Origin: CALMKX01 sp036274895
Lineage (GTDB): Bacteria; Acidobacteriota; Thermoanaerobaculia; Multivoradales; SZUA-115
Direction of reading: 5' to 3'
NCBI GenBank assembly: GCA_036274895.1
Contig: DASUEU010000089.1
Coordinates: 62,001-126,000, forward strand
DNA: 64,000 nt
Part shown: positions 51,724-62,167 of the stretch, piece by piece
Position numbering within the stretch: position 1 is the stretch's first letter
Layout: the number at the start of each line of letters is the position of its first letter
Position numbers and translations under genes: made by a program
Notes under the pieces: model-generated
What the model saw: only the letters and a program-made list of their open reading frames with translations
What the model was told of the DNA's origin: nothing
Databases searched by the model: none

Positions 51724-52191
51724 ATGACTCGAAGCTCCCACTCCGCACCGATTCTGCTCTGTGCAGTCCTAATGCTCCTGATGGGCTCGGCAGCCTGGGC
51801 AGGCGAGTCGGACCTGCCGCGTGCTTTCAGTCTCGACCAGGAGTTGCTCGACGCCGGCTACTTCGAGGAGGGAGTGCCTCGGGCCGCAGCCTGCTGCATC
51901 CCGGACGGCGGCGTGGACGATACCCTGGGGATGTGGTCCTGCTGCAGCGGGTTCGCGGTCAGCGGCAGCACCGTCTGCACTATCCCCTCCGACTACGGAA
52001 CCACCTGGACGAGCTGCCGCCACGTGTGTGGCACCGCGCCGGTTGGAGGTTGCATCCCGTCCGGGGGATGGGATGACACGCTGTCCAACACCCGTTGCTG
52101 TAGCTTCCAGGCTGTCCCGGGGAGCACCTGGTGTCTGGATCCCGCGGACTACGGGACGGACTGGAAGTCCTGTGCTCAAAAGTGCCAGTAG
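51724..52191 (+). CDS. Secreted protein with two tandem Cys-rich repeats
   Basis: 155 residues; ATG 51724 after GAGAGGAC. Signal peptide to about AWA (residue 26). Two ~45-residue repeats follow: CCIPDGGVDDTLGMWSCC..., ending YGTTWTSCRHVC, and GCIPSGGWDDTLSNTRCC..., ending YGTDWKSCAQKC. Each has six conserved Cys positions, a DDTL motif, GST.C and P.DYGT.W.SC. The duplication inside the gene is clear, and all Cys are probably disulfide-bonded in the extracytoplasmic space. I do not recognise a named family. An AT-rich segment (about 51580-51650) likely holds the promoter. The gene lies between repeat copies A and B. Confidence 0.82.
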   Translation: MTRSSHSAPILLCAVLMLLMGSAAWAGESDLPRAFSLDQELLDAGYFEEGVPRAAACCIPDGGVDDTLGMWSCCSGFAVSGSTVCTIPSDYGTTWTSCRHVCGTAPVGGCIPSGGWDDTLSNTRCCSFQAVPGSTWCLDPADYGTDWKSCAQKCQ

Positions 52192-52317
52192 GCCATCGGC
52201 GTAACCGCCCACGGCGTGCCGCCCAGGTGGCCCCAAAGGGAACTTCGTCTTAGAGTTCCAGAGAGTCACTGACCTTCAGGAAGCACCAAGACCGCCTTGC
52301 GGGGGCCGTCGGGGGCG

Positions 52318-52434
52318 AGCGGGGAAGAGGCCGGGATGGATCCCCGCTTGCGCGGGGATGACGGAGGGTCTGCGGACGGGCTGCCGGCGGAGCGCCTTAC
52401 CCCGCCCGCGCGACCTTCCCCATCTCTTTCGCGT
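52318..52434. repeat. Repeat copy B overlapping the atpC 3' end
   Basis: Second copy of the repeat described at 51456-51545. It contains the perfect palindrome ATCCCCGC-TTGC-GCGGGGAT and the last codons of atpC on the minus strand. The two copies flank the Cys-repeat secreted protein gene at a distance of about 0.87 kb. Confidence 0.6.
52340..52359 (-). terminator. Hairpin downstream of the atp operon
   Basis: A perfect 8-bp stem (ATCCCCGC / GCGGGGAT) with a 4-nt loop lies 38 bp after the atpC stop in the direction of transcription. No T-tract follows, so it may rather be an RNA-stabilising or REP-like element. Confidence 0.4.
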
Positions 52435-52795
52435 ACTTCACCGCCCGCTCCTTCACGTCGCGGGCGGTGTCGTCGCCGGAGGGGAGGGCGTGGGCGGCGG
52501 TCAGGGCGGCTTGGGCCTTCTCGGGGTCGATCTCTTCCTTGGTGCGGGCCTGCTCGGTCAAGACCGTGACCTTGCCGGCCGCTACCTGGGCGAAGCCGCC
52601 GTTGACCAGCAGGGCCTCTTTGCCGGTCTCGGTGTCCACCCGCAGCCAGCCGGCCCCGAGCTTGACCAAGAGCGGGGCGCGGCCGGCGAGGATGCCGATC
52701 TCGCCGTCGTAAGCCGGCAGGGCCACGAACGAGGCATTGGTCTCGAGCGCGGCCCGCTCGGGCGTGATCACCGACAGCGCGAAGGTCTTGGCCAT
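52397..52795 (-). CDS. atpC: F1Fo ATP synthase epsilon subunit
   Basis: 132 residues, ATG 52795. N-terminal beta-sandwich: LSVITPERAALETNASFVALPAYDGEIGILAGRAPLLVKL (partly quoted) with the family YDGEIGIL and HAPL-like RAPLLV motif, then FAQVAAGKVTVLTEQA and a helical hairpin. It is part of the central rotor stalk and inhibits ATP hydrolysis. Last gene of the operon; its 3' end is duplicated in part as repeat copy A. Confidence 0.95.
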   Translation of the reverse strand: MAKTFALSVITPERAALETNASFVALPAYDGEIGILAGRAPLLVKLGAGWLRVDTETGKEALLVNGGFAQVAAGKVTVLTEQARTKEEIDPEKAQAALTAAHALPSGDDTARDVKERAVKYAKEMGKVARAG

Positions 52796-52799
52796 GGCC

Positions 52800-54239
<1,440 letters not shown>

Positions 54240-54248
54240 GCGGGCACC

Positions 54249-55127
54249 TTAAGCCAAAGCGTTAGCGCCGCCCACGATGTCGAGCAGCTCCATCGTGATC
54301 GCCGTCTGGCGGGCGCGGTTGTATTGCATGGTGAGGCGCTTGATCATGTCCTCGGCGGCGTCGGTGGCGGCCTTCATGGCCACCATGCGGAGCACCTGCT
54401 CGGAGACCGCGGCCTCCTGGAAGGCTTGAAACAGCCGCACCCGCACCGTGGCCGGCAACAGCTCGGCCAAGAGGCTCTGGGCGTCGGGCAGCAGCTCGTA
54501 CTCGACGTGGGTGTCCTTCTCCTCGGCCGAGGCCGGAGTGGCCAGGGGCAGCAACTGGAAGACCTCGGCCTTCTGCTGGCCGGCCGACAGGAACCTCATC
54601 GAGGCGACGTGCACCGAGGTGATCTCGCCGGCGAGGAAGCGGGCCATCAGGCCGTTGGCCACCCGCTCGACCTCCTCGAAACGGGGGGTATCGCCGATGG
54701 CGATGTTCTCTTCCACCATCTCCCGCTTGCCGAAGCGGAAGTAGGCCACGCCCTTCTTGCCCATCATGTGGACATCGGTGGCGAGGCCCCTGGCCTTCTG
54801 AGCGTCGAGGAAGGCGGTGGCGGCGCGCAGCACGTTGGTGTTGTAGGCGCCGCAGAGGCCGCGGTTCGAGGTGATCACCACCAGGGCACCGCGCTGGGCG
54901 TCGCTCTGGGGCGCCATCAAGGGATGGGAGCTCTCGCTGTCACCGGCCAGGGCCCGCGACAGCTCGGCCACCATCTCGGAGAGCTTCTGGTTGTAGGGCC
55001 GGGCGGCCGCCACACGGTTGAAGGCCGCCTGGAAGCGCGCCGTGGCGACCAGCTGCATCGTCCGGGTGATCTTCCGGATGTTGCGCGTCGCCTTGCGGCG
55101 TTTGACGAGGATCCTGCGGTTGGCCAT
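54249..55127 (-). CDS. atpG: F1Fo ATP synthase gamma subunit
   Basis: 292 residues; ATG 55127 gives the normal N-terminus MANRRILVKRRKATRNIRKI. The rotor shaft: N- and C-terminal helices form the coiled coil (TMQLVATARFQAA, and RLTMQYNRARQTAITMELLDIVGGANAL at the end, both typical; second quoted in part). VITSNRGLCGAYN is the conserved central motif. Sits between atpA and atpD, in the standard order. Confidence 0.96.
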   Translation of the reverse strand: MANRRILVKRRKATRNIRKITRTMQLVATARFQAAFNRVAAARPYNQKLSEMVAELSRALAGDSESSHPLMAPQSDAQRGALVVITSNRGLCGAYNTNVLRAATAFLDAQKARGLATDVHMMGKKGVAYFRFGKREMVEENIAIGDTPRFEEVERVANGLMARFLAGEITSVHVASMRFLSAGQQKAEVFQLLPLATPASAEEKDTHVEYELLPDAQSLLAELLPATVRVRLFQAFQEAAVSEQVLRMVAMKAATDAAEDMIKRLTMQYNRARQTAITMELLDIVGGANALA

Positions 55128-55137
55128 GAGCCGGCCC

Positions 55138-56859
<1,722 letters not shown>

Positions 56860-56894
56860 CTTGGTCCCCAACCTCTCATCAGTTCGATCGGACG

Positions 56895-57497
56895 CTAACC
56901 CTCGGCCAAGGCCGTGCGTCCGCTCAGGATCTCCTTGGAGGCCCGCTCGGCGAGAGCGGCCGACAGCTTCTCGAGGTTCCGCGCCACGGAGTAGTCGAGC
57001 TTGTGGTCATCGATGCGCAGGACCATGCCGCCGAGCAGCGACGGGTCGACCTCCTCGATCAGATGGCACTTCTTGCCGGTGAGCCGGTCCGCAGCGGAGC
57101 GCAGCCGCTCGGTCGAGCCGGCGCCGAGCGGCACGGCGGTGGTGACGCGCACGTCCACCACCCCGCTCGCTCGTCGCAGCTCGTCGCGGTAAACCTCGGC
57201 GACGGCCGGCAGCAGCTCCAGCCGGCCCTTTCGATTCATCACTTGCAGGGCATCGACCAGCAGGTCGGAGAACTTGCCGCGGAAGAGGTTCTCGATCACG
57301 CTCTGCCGCGACTCGCTGCGCGCCAGGGGGCTGCCGAAGAAGGCGGCGAGGTCGGAGCGTTCCTCGAGCAGGCCGGCAAGGCCGGCGAGCTCTTCGAGCA
57401 GGCCCTCGGTCACCCCGCGCTCGGCGGCGAGCCAGTAGAGCGAGCGCGCGTAGACGCGCGCCAAGGGCAGAAGCTTCTCGGACACGTGAGTGGCCAT
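56895..57497 (-). CDS. atpH: F1Fo ATP synthase delta subunit
   Basis: 200 residues, ATG 57497. N-terminal six-helix domain (LARVYARSLYWLAAE, RSDLAAFFGSPLARSES) and C-terminal domain with LDYSVARNLEKLS and DPSLLGGMVLRIDDHKLDYS, the conserved GG(M/V)xxxIxDxxxD segment. It connects F1 to the peripheral stalk. In standard place between atpF and atpA. Confidence 0.95.
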   Translation of the reverse strand: MATHVSEKLLPLARVYARSLYWLAAERGVTEGLLEELAGLAGLLEERSDLAAFFGSPLARSESRQSVIENLFRGKFSDLLVDALQVMNRKGRLELLPAVAEVYRDELRRASGVVDVRVTTAVPLGAGSTERLRSAADRLTGKKCHLIEEVDPSLLGGMVLRIDDHKLDYSVARNLEKLSAALAERASKEILSGRTALAEG

Positions 57498-57507
57498 GAT
57501 CGGCTGC

Positions 57508-58086
57508 CTAGTGCCGCAGAACCGTGCGGCCGGACTCGAGGTCGGCGATCGCCTCGTTGACCAGGCGGGCGTGGTCCTCGGGTTTGAGCTCCTGGCGGAT
57601 GATCCGCGAGGCGACATCGGTGGCCAAGTGCGCGGCCTGGGCGTAGAGCTCCTTGATGGCGGTGTCTCGGGCGATACCGATCTCCCGCTTGGCCCTCTCG
57701 ATCTGGCGGCCGGACTCCTCCTTGGCCGCTTCGAGGATGCGCGCCTTGGCCGCCTCGGCGTCCCGCCGGCCTTCTTCCACGATCGCCGTCGCTTCGGCGC
57801 GGGCCTCGCGCAGCCGCTGCTCGTACTCCTTGAGCCGAGCCTCGGCCTCGTCGCGGTCGCGCTTGGCGTCTTCCAGGGACTTCTTGATGAAGTCCTCGCG
57901 GTCCTGGAGGCCCTTCAAGATCGGACCCCAGGCGAACTTGCCGAGGACGAAGAGCACGATGCCGAAGATCACGAGCGTCCACAGGGCGTTACCAAGGTCG
58001 CCCGCGAAGGGGCTGCTGGCCTCGGCGCCGGCGGCGAAGGCCGGTGCGGCGGACAGCAGGAGCAGGAGGCTGTGAGGGGTCCTCAT
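57508..58086 (-). CDS. atpF: F1Fo ATP synthase b subunit
   Basis: 192 residues. A leader-like N-terminus (MRTPHSLLLLLSAAPAFAAG) precedes the true membrane span NALWTLVIFGIVLFVLGKFAWGPI (partly quoted). The rest is a long charged coiled coil (DREDFIKKSLEDAKRDRDEAEARLKEYEQRLREA in part), the peripheral stalk dimer. Hydrophobic leaders in front of b subunits occur in a few phyla. Located between atpE and atpH. Confidence 0.94.
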   Translation of the reverse strand: MRTPHSLLLLLSAAPAFAAGAEASSPFAGDLGNALWTLVIFGIVLFVLGKFAWGPILKGLQDREDFIKKSLEDAKRDRDEAEARLKEYEQRLREARAEATAIVEEGRRDAEAAKARILEAAKEESGRQIERAKREIGIARDTAIKELYAQAAHLATDVASRIIRQELKPEDHARLVNEAIADLESGRTVLRH

Positions 58087-58091
58087 GTCGC

Positions 58092-58427
58092 TTACTTGAG
58101 GACGGCCAGCATGCCCACGACGACGCCGAACAGGGCGGCGCCCTCGACCATGGCGGCGGTGATGATCATGGCAGTGGAGATCTGGCCGGCCGCCTCGGGC
58201 TGGCGGGCGATGGACTCCACGGCCGAGCCGCCGATGCGGCCCACGCCCAGGCCGCCGCCGATCACGGCGAGACCGGCGCCGATGGCGCCACCCAGCCAGC
58301 CGAGGGCGTTGGAGGCGGCCACGGGCTCACCTTCCGCGAGCACCGACGGGGCGGCCATGGCCACTGCGGCGACGGCCGCGAGCTTGACGAGCGACGGGAC
58401 GGTGAGCTTCTCAGTGATGTTGCGCAT
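58092..58427 (-). CDS. atpE: F1Fo ATP synthase c subunit with signal-like leader
   Basis: 111 residues, ATG 58427, longer than the usual ~75-80. A leader of ~40 residues (SLVKLAAVAAVAMAAPSVLAEG) precedes the two-helix hairpin: GWLGGAIGAGLAVIGGGLGVGRIGG, RQPEAAGQIST and AAMVEGAALFGVVVGMLAVLK with the ion-binding Glu in MVEG. The loop RQPE is present. No Na-specific VES pattern is seen, so H+ is likely. Ten or so copies form the rotor ring in the inner membrane. Confidence 0.94.
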   Translation of the reverse strand: MRNITEKLTVPSLVKLAAVAAVAMAAPSVLAEGEPVAASNALGWLGGAIGAGLAVIGGGLGVGRIGGSAVESIARQPEAAGQISTAMIITAAMVEGAALFGVVVGMLAVLK

Positions 58428-58493
58428 TGCGTTCTCTCCTCCAAGGGGCCGAGCGGGGTCGGCCTCCGGATTGGGGTCGTAGCGCCCCCACAC

Positions 58494-59360
58494 TCAGTGG
58501 TGAGCGTGCTCCTCGTGATCGTGATGGACGTTCACCGACATGCCGATGAACAGGGTGGTCAGGAAGGTGAAGATGAAGGCCTGCAAGAAGGCGACGAAGA
58601 TCTCGAGCAGGTTGATCGCCACGCTCATCGGCACCACCAGCAGGGCGATGCCCAGGCCGCCGACCGTGCTCGCCTGGCCGACCGTGAGGATGAAGCCGAG
58701 CAGCACGGCGAGCAGGATGTGGCCGGCGATCATGTTGGCGAACAGCCGGATGGCGAGCGCCACCGCCTTCAAAAGGGTGCCGAAGACCTCGAGCGGCACC
58801 ATCAGGGGCGCCATCCAGGCCGGCCCCGGGTTGAAGTGCTTGAGATAGGCCACCCCGCCCAGGCGCAGGCCGTTGAACACCATCATGGTGAGGGTGATCA
58901 GGGCCAGCATGCCGGTGACGAAGATGTTGCCGGTGGCGGTGCCGCCGATGTGGGTGCCGAACAGAGGGGTGATCGCTGCGATCGGCAAGATGCCGAGCAG
59001 GTTCACCGTCAGCACGAAGAAGAAGGTGCTCCAGATGAACTTGATGAAGCGGTCGGTGTGGGGTCCGAGGTTCGGCTCGGCGACTTCCTTGCGCAGGTAG
59101 GCGCACACGGCCTCGATCATGTTGCCGAAGCCATAGGGCACCAGGGCGCCGACGCCCTCTTTCGAGCGCCGCTTGCGCACCGCCAGAGGGATGACCACGG
59201 CCAGGAGGAGACCGGCCAGGATCAGCATCACGATCTGGTCGGAAAGCAGGGTGATCACCCCTTTGGGAGTGAGCAGCCCGAAGTCGGCGGGAGTCTCGAC
59301 CAGTGGGTGCTGAACGATGTGACCGAGGGGGTTCGAGCCCTCGGAGCCGGCTGCGGCCAT
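58494..59360 (-). CDS. atpB: F1Fo ATP synthase a subunit
   Basis: 288 residues. ATG 59360 is chosen: GAGGAGG is six bases upstream, while an in-frame ATG at 59366 touches the same site too closely. Five to six spans; the essential Arg is in KAVALAIRLFANMIAGHIL, and other signatures are PYGFGNMIEAVC and NLLGILP. The C-terminus is unusually His-rich (VHHDHEEHAHH). Stator channel subunit for protons. Confidence 0.95.
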   Translation of the reverse strand: MAAAGSEGSNPLGHIVQHPLVETPADFGLLTPKGVITLLSDQIVMLILAGLLLAVVIPLAVRKRRSKEGVGALVPYGFGNMIEAVCAYLRKEVAEPNLGPHTDRFIKFIWSTFFFVLTVNLLGILPIAAITPLFGTHIGGTATGNIFVTGMLALITLTMMVFNGLRLGGVAYLKHFNPGPAWMAPLMVPLEVFGTLLKAVALAIRLFANMIAGHILLAVLLGFILTVGQASTVGGLGIALLVVPMSVAINLLEIFVAFLQAFIFTFLTTLFIGMSVNVHHDHEEHAHH

Positions 59361-59362
59361 CC

Positions 59363-59782
59363 TCATCCTCCTCGAGAGGACGGGCCCTCGAGGGCCCGCC
59401 GAGCGTACCAACCGTCCGGTGCCAGCAGCACCAGATAACCCATCGCGAACCCGATCAAGAGCGGCGGCGCGGGAAAGTCGCCGAAAGCGAGCACGGTACC
59501 GATCGCCACCAGCGCCGCCACGAACCGCAGGGCCATCGAGGCGAGCATCCCGGTCACTCGCTCCCGGGCCGGCCTGGCCGCCGCCCGGGCCACCGCCACC
59601 CCTCCCACCAGCGAGGCGAAGGTGCTGGCGGCGATGCCGGCCAGCACGGCGGCCTGGATCTCCAATCCCCCCCAGCGCGCCGCGGCGTGCCAGCCGACGG
59701 CCCCGAGGCCGATCGCGGTCGCCAGCACCACCAGGGCGAAACGCAGGTAGCCGCCGGTGGGCTTGTCGTCAGGAGCGCTCAC
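59363..59782 (-). CDS. atpI: ATP synthase subunit I-like membrane protein
   Basis: 139 residues. GTG 59782 overlaps the stop codon of the upstream gene (GTGAGCGCTCCTGA), suggesting coupled translation. Four hydrophobic segments (RFALVVLATAIGLGAVGW, LAGIAASTFASLVGGVAVA, MALRFVAALVAIGTVLA, LLIGFAMGYLVLLAPDGW). AtpI proteins assist c-ring assembly and Mg uptake in some bacteria; identification rests on position and topology rather than strong motifs. First large gene before atpB. Confidence 0.7.
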   Translation of the reverse strand: MSAPDDKPTGGYLRFALVVLATAIGLGAVGWHAAARWGGLEIQAAVLAGIAASTFASLVGGVAVARAAARPARERVTGMLASMALRFVAALVAIGTVLAFGDFPAPPLLIGFAMGYLVLLAPDGWYARRALEGPSSRGG

Positions 59783-60044
59783 GATCGTCGGGCTCGCCCC
59801 GTTCCTTCTTCTCCGCCGCATCCTGCGCCGCCCGCCGACTTTCGGCGAGGGCCGCGCGCAGGAAGTTATACATCCCGCCGACGATGCCCAGGATCGCTCC
59901 CGTCACCACACCCCAGGGGGTCGTGCCGTAGTGGCGGTCGACCGCGTAGCCCAGGAGGGTGAGGCCCACGACCGCGGCCGCGAGCTCGGTGCCGACCGAG
60001 GCGAGGCGCAACCAGCCGGAGCGCTTTTCTTCCTCGTTCGTCAT
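59769..60044 (-). CDS. atpZ: AtpZ/AtpI-family small membrane protein
   Basis: 91 residues; ATG 60044. Two spans: ASVGTELAAAVVGLTLLGYAVDRHYGTTP with the Gly/Asp-rich turn and WGVVTGAILGIVGGMYNFLRAA, the AtpZ-type pattern (partly quoted). The charged tail ends DDRERS. In other bacteria AtpZ pairs with AtpI and precedes atpB. First gene of the atp operon. Confidence 0.82.
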   Translation of the reverse strand: MTNEEEKRSGWLRLASVGTELAAAVVGLTLLGYAVDRHYGTTPWGVVTGAILGIVGGMYNFLRAALAESRRAAQDAAEKKERGEPDDRERS

Positions 60045-60218
60045 GGGGAGCCAGGACTCGATCGAGCCGGTCCTGAGGTCGAGAGAATGGCCCGCCGCGC
60101 GAGCCGGGCGGAGTGTAGCAGGACAGCCGCGCGCGGCGCAACGCTTGTTCGTGGTTGGAACAAGCTCAATCGGCCGGATCGGCGGACGTCGCCCGGACCG
60201 CCCGCGGTTCTGTCCGGC

Positions 60219-60458
60219 CTAAGGACTTGACGGCAAAGGATTTCCGGCGGAAATGTCGAGAGTCTTGTCCGGGCTTCTGTCCGCGTTCCCGTCCGAGCTG
60301 CGGTCGGTCGCGAACACCGCACGACCGGGGGAGTCCACGGGGTGCTCCTCGGTGATGCGGATCTCTGGGGGAGGTGCTGGCGGCGGTGCCTGGCCGGCGC
60401 CGCAGGCGCCGAGGGTGAGGGCGCAGAGCGCCAGCACGACGAGGCGGCGGTCAGTCAT
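60219..60458 (-). CDS. Small putative lipoprotein
   Basis: 79 residues. LVVLALCALTLGACGAG is a lipoprotein signal with Cys at ~19 (lipobox LGAC). The mature part is a short Pro-rich and polar tail without a fold I recognise. ATG 60458 overlaps the Rrf2 stop by 8 bp, so it may be cotranscribed with it. No clear role; it could be a spurious small gene. Confidence 0.5.
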   Translation of the reverse strand: MTDRRLVVLALCALTLGACGAGQAPPPAPPPEIRITEEHPVDSPGRAVFATDRSSDGNADRSPDKTLDISAGNPLPSSP

Positions 60459-60933
60459 TGATGACTGGCAGGCAGGGGTTCTGGGGGAAGAAGGGCACCT
60501 GGATCTTCTGGTCCAGAATCAGCCGCTGGCGGGTCACCAGGTCGGCCAGGGTCACCCGGCTGAGGATGCGCTCCACCGCCTCGCGGACCTCGAGCAGCAC
60601 CTCGCGGATGGCGCAGTACTCGGTGCCGATGTCGATGGCACAGGGCAGAGAGAGGATCTGGTCCACCGAGGTGGTTTGGCCCTCAAGGGTCATCAGGACG
60701 TCGCGCAGGCTGATGCTCTCGGCCGGTCGGCCGAGTGCGTGGCCGCCCTGGGGGCCGCGGTTCGAGTGGATCAGCCGGTCCTTGGAGAGCAGGGCCAGGA
60801 TCTGCCGCAGGTAGGGCTCCGGGATCGCCTGGTGGCCGGCGATCTCGTGGCTGGTCACCGGCCGCTCCTCGCCGTGCATGGCGATGTAGAGCATGGCGCG
60901 GATGCCGTATTCCCCGCGGGTTGAGATCTTCAT
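60451..60933 (-). CDS. Rrf2-family transcriptional regulator
   Basis: 160 residues, ATG 60933. N-terminal winged helix: MKISTRGEYGIRAMLYIAMH, SHEIAGHQAIPEPYLRQILALLSKDRLI (partly quoted), SNRGPQGGHALGRP with the beta wing. The C-terminal helix is long and holds only two Cys in the Fe-S region (LPCAIDIGTEYCAIREV), so an IscR-like three-Cys cluster is not certain. Rrf2 proteins sense Fe-S, NO or redox state. Probable target is its own small operon or remote genes. The DNA upstream carries a 22-bp hairpin at 60965-60986. Confidence 0.92.
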   Translation of the reverse strand: MKISTRGEYGIRAMLYIAMHGEERPVTSHEIAGHQAIPEPYLRQILALLSKDRLIHSNRGPQGGHALGRPAESISLRDVLMTLEGQTTSVDQILSLPCAIDIGTEYCAIREVLLEVREAVERILSRVTLADLVTRQRLILDQKIQVPFFPQNPCLPVIND

Positions 60934-60964
60934 GGCTCAGGGCATGATAGCAGGGCCTTCCCAG

Positions 60965-60986
60965 GGGCCGACCCATGTGTCGGCCC
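60965..60986. repeat. REP-like inverted repeat
   Basis: A perfect 8-bp inverted repeat GGGCCGAC-CCATGT-GTCGGCCC between the Nudix gene 3' end and the Rrf2 start. It resembles extragenic palindromic repeats. Only one copy is in the window. It might terminate Nudix transcription, but no T-tract is present. Confidence 0.5.
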
Positions 60987-61020
60987 GTCCCCGCTGGAGG
61001 GCGGAGACGTTGGTCCGGCC

Positions 61021-61551
61021 CTACCGGGAGGTTTCTAGCCCCAGCAGGTAGAAGGCCGCCACCACCAGGGAGTGGGTGATCTCGCCGCGGGCGATCAGGC
61101 TGGGGATCTCGACCAGCGGCGCGCTCTCGACCCCGATCTCCTCCTCACCGTCCCCTTCGGCCTCCCCCACCCGCTCGAGGTCGGTGGCCAGCCAGGTGGT
61201 GATGCGGTTGCCCTGGATCGCCGGGTTGGGGTGCAGCTCGCCGAGTCGCCGCCAGGTGCGGGCGTGGTAGCCGGTCTCCTCCACCAGCTCGCGCTCGGCG
61301 GCCGCCTGGTCGTCCTCGCCCTCGACCATGCCGCCGGGGATCTCGAGCGTGGGGGCGGCGATGCCGAAGCGCCACTGGCGCACCAGCAGCACCCGCCCGT
61401 CGGCGAGCAGGGGGATGACGTTCACCCAGTCCGCCGTGCGCACCACCAGGGCCTCGCGCTCGCCGCCCGGGCGGCGCAGGTGATGCCGCTCCAAGTGCAA
61501 CAGCCGGTGCGAGAAGAGGGCCTCGGCGCGAGCGAGCTCCCAGGGTCTCAT
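61021..61551 (-). CDS. Nudix hydrolase, ADP-sugar pyrophosphatase-like
   Basis: 176 residues, ATG 61551. The Nudix box GGMVEGEDDQAAAERELVEETGY is complete (quoted in part: GGMVEG...RELVEETGY), giving the GX5EX7REUXEEXGU pattern. The N-terminal VRTADWVNVIPLLADGRVLLVRQWRFG and the IPGG context match ADP-ribose pyrophosphatase-type enzymes. It hydrolyses nucleoside-diphosphate-linked moieties in the cytoplasm; substrate not fixed by sequence. Confidence 0.9.
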   Translation of the reverse strand: MRPWELARAEALFSHRLLHLERHHLRRPGGEREALVVRTADWVNVIPLLADGRVLLVRQWRFGIAAPTLEIPGGMVEGEDDQAAAERELVEETGYHARTWRRLGELHPNPAIQGNRITTWLATDLERVGEAEGDGEEEIGVESAPLVEIPSLIARGEITHSLVVAAFYLLGLETSR

Positions 61552-61615
61552 CGCCAGCGAGGATAGCGGAAAAGAGGGCTGGTATATTCCGCACTTCGAA
61601 ATGGAGGGCGCGAGC

Positions 61616-61846
61616 GTGAAGAACTTCCTGCGGTTCGTGGGCATCCTGCTGGTCGCGGCCGGCATCTGGGCGCTGGTCTCCGGAGGCTTCACCTACACCA
61701 AGAAGAAGAAGGACCTGTCGATCGGCAAGGTCGGGATCGAGCTCAAGAAGGAAGAGAAGATCGAGATCCCCACCGCCGCCGGTGTCGCCATGGTGGTGGG
61801 CGGGGCGATCCTCGCCGCCTGGGGGGGCGGTCGGCGCGCGGGCTGA
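61616..61846 (+). CDS. Small two-span membrane protein
   Basis: 76 residues from GTG 61616, with GGAGG eight bases upstream. Spans at ~3-25 (FLRFVGILLVAAGIWALVSGG) and ~55-74 (AAGVAMVVGGAILAAWGGG) with a positively charged, Lys-rich linker (TYTKKKKDLSIGKVGIELKKEEKIEIP). It resembles short DUF3185-like membrane proteins of unknown role; certainty on the family is low. Confidence 0.7.
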   Translation: MKNFLRFVGILLVAAGIWALVSGGFTYTKKKKDLSIGKVGIELKKEEKIEIPTAAGVAMVVGGAILAAWGGGRRAG

Positions 61847-61853
61847 GCCCGTC

Positions 61854-61940
61854 TCAGCGCCGCGCTTGCACCGGGTTGGCGAGCACCCCAAGCCCGGGGA
61901 TCTCCACCTCCAGCCGGTCGCCGTCGGCCAGCGGGCCTAT
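61854..61940 (-). pseudogene. 3' remnant of a fumarylacetoacetate-hydrolase family gene
   Basis: Minus-strand codons ending at TGA 61856-61854 read IGPLADGDRLEVEIPGLGVLANPVQARR (partly quoted). This is the C-terminus of FAH-family hydrolases (GIGxLxxGDxVxVEIxGIGxLxNPV). The frame upstream of about 61940 is no longer FAH-like. Bases 61941-62167 contain nothing I recognise. The junction marks the left edge of the accessory segment. Confidence 0.65.
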
Positions 61941-62167
61941 GCGATCCCTTGCCTGGTGATCTCGGCGCACTCAACTCCCTGCGTGAAGCACCGTAGGAAT
62001 GGTCACTCCGCTGCCGAGCGAGCCTGGATAATTAGCGACCAACTTCTAACTCGCCGAGATCGCAGCCGAACCAGGCAGAGTTCCACGCGCCCTCTCAGTC
62101 ACCCCACCCGATTGCTCATAGCCCTAAGCGCCCCGCTACGTAAGGGCCGGCCTGTACACCTAGCCGA

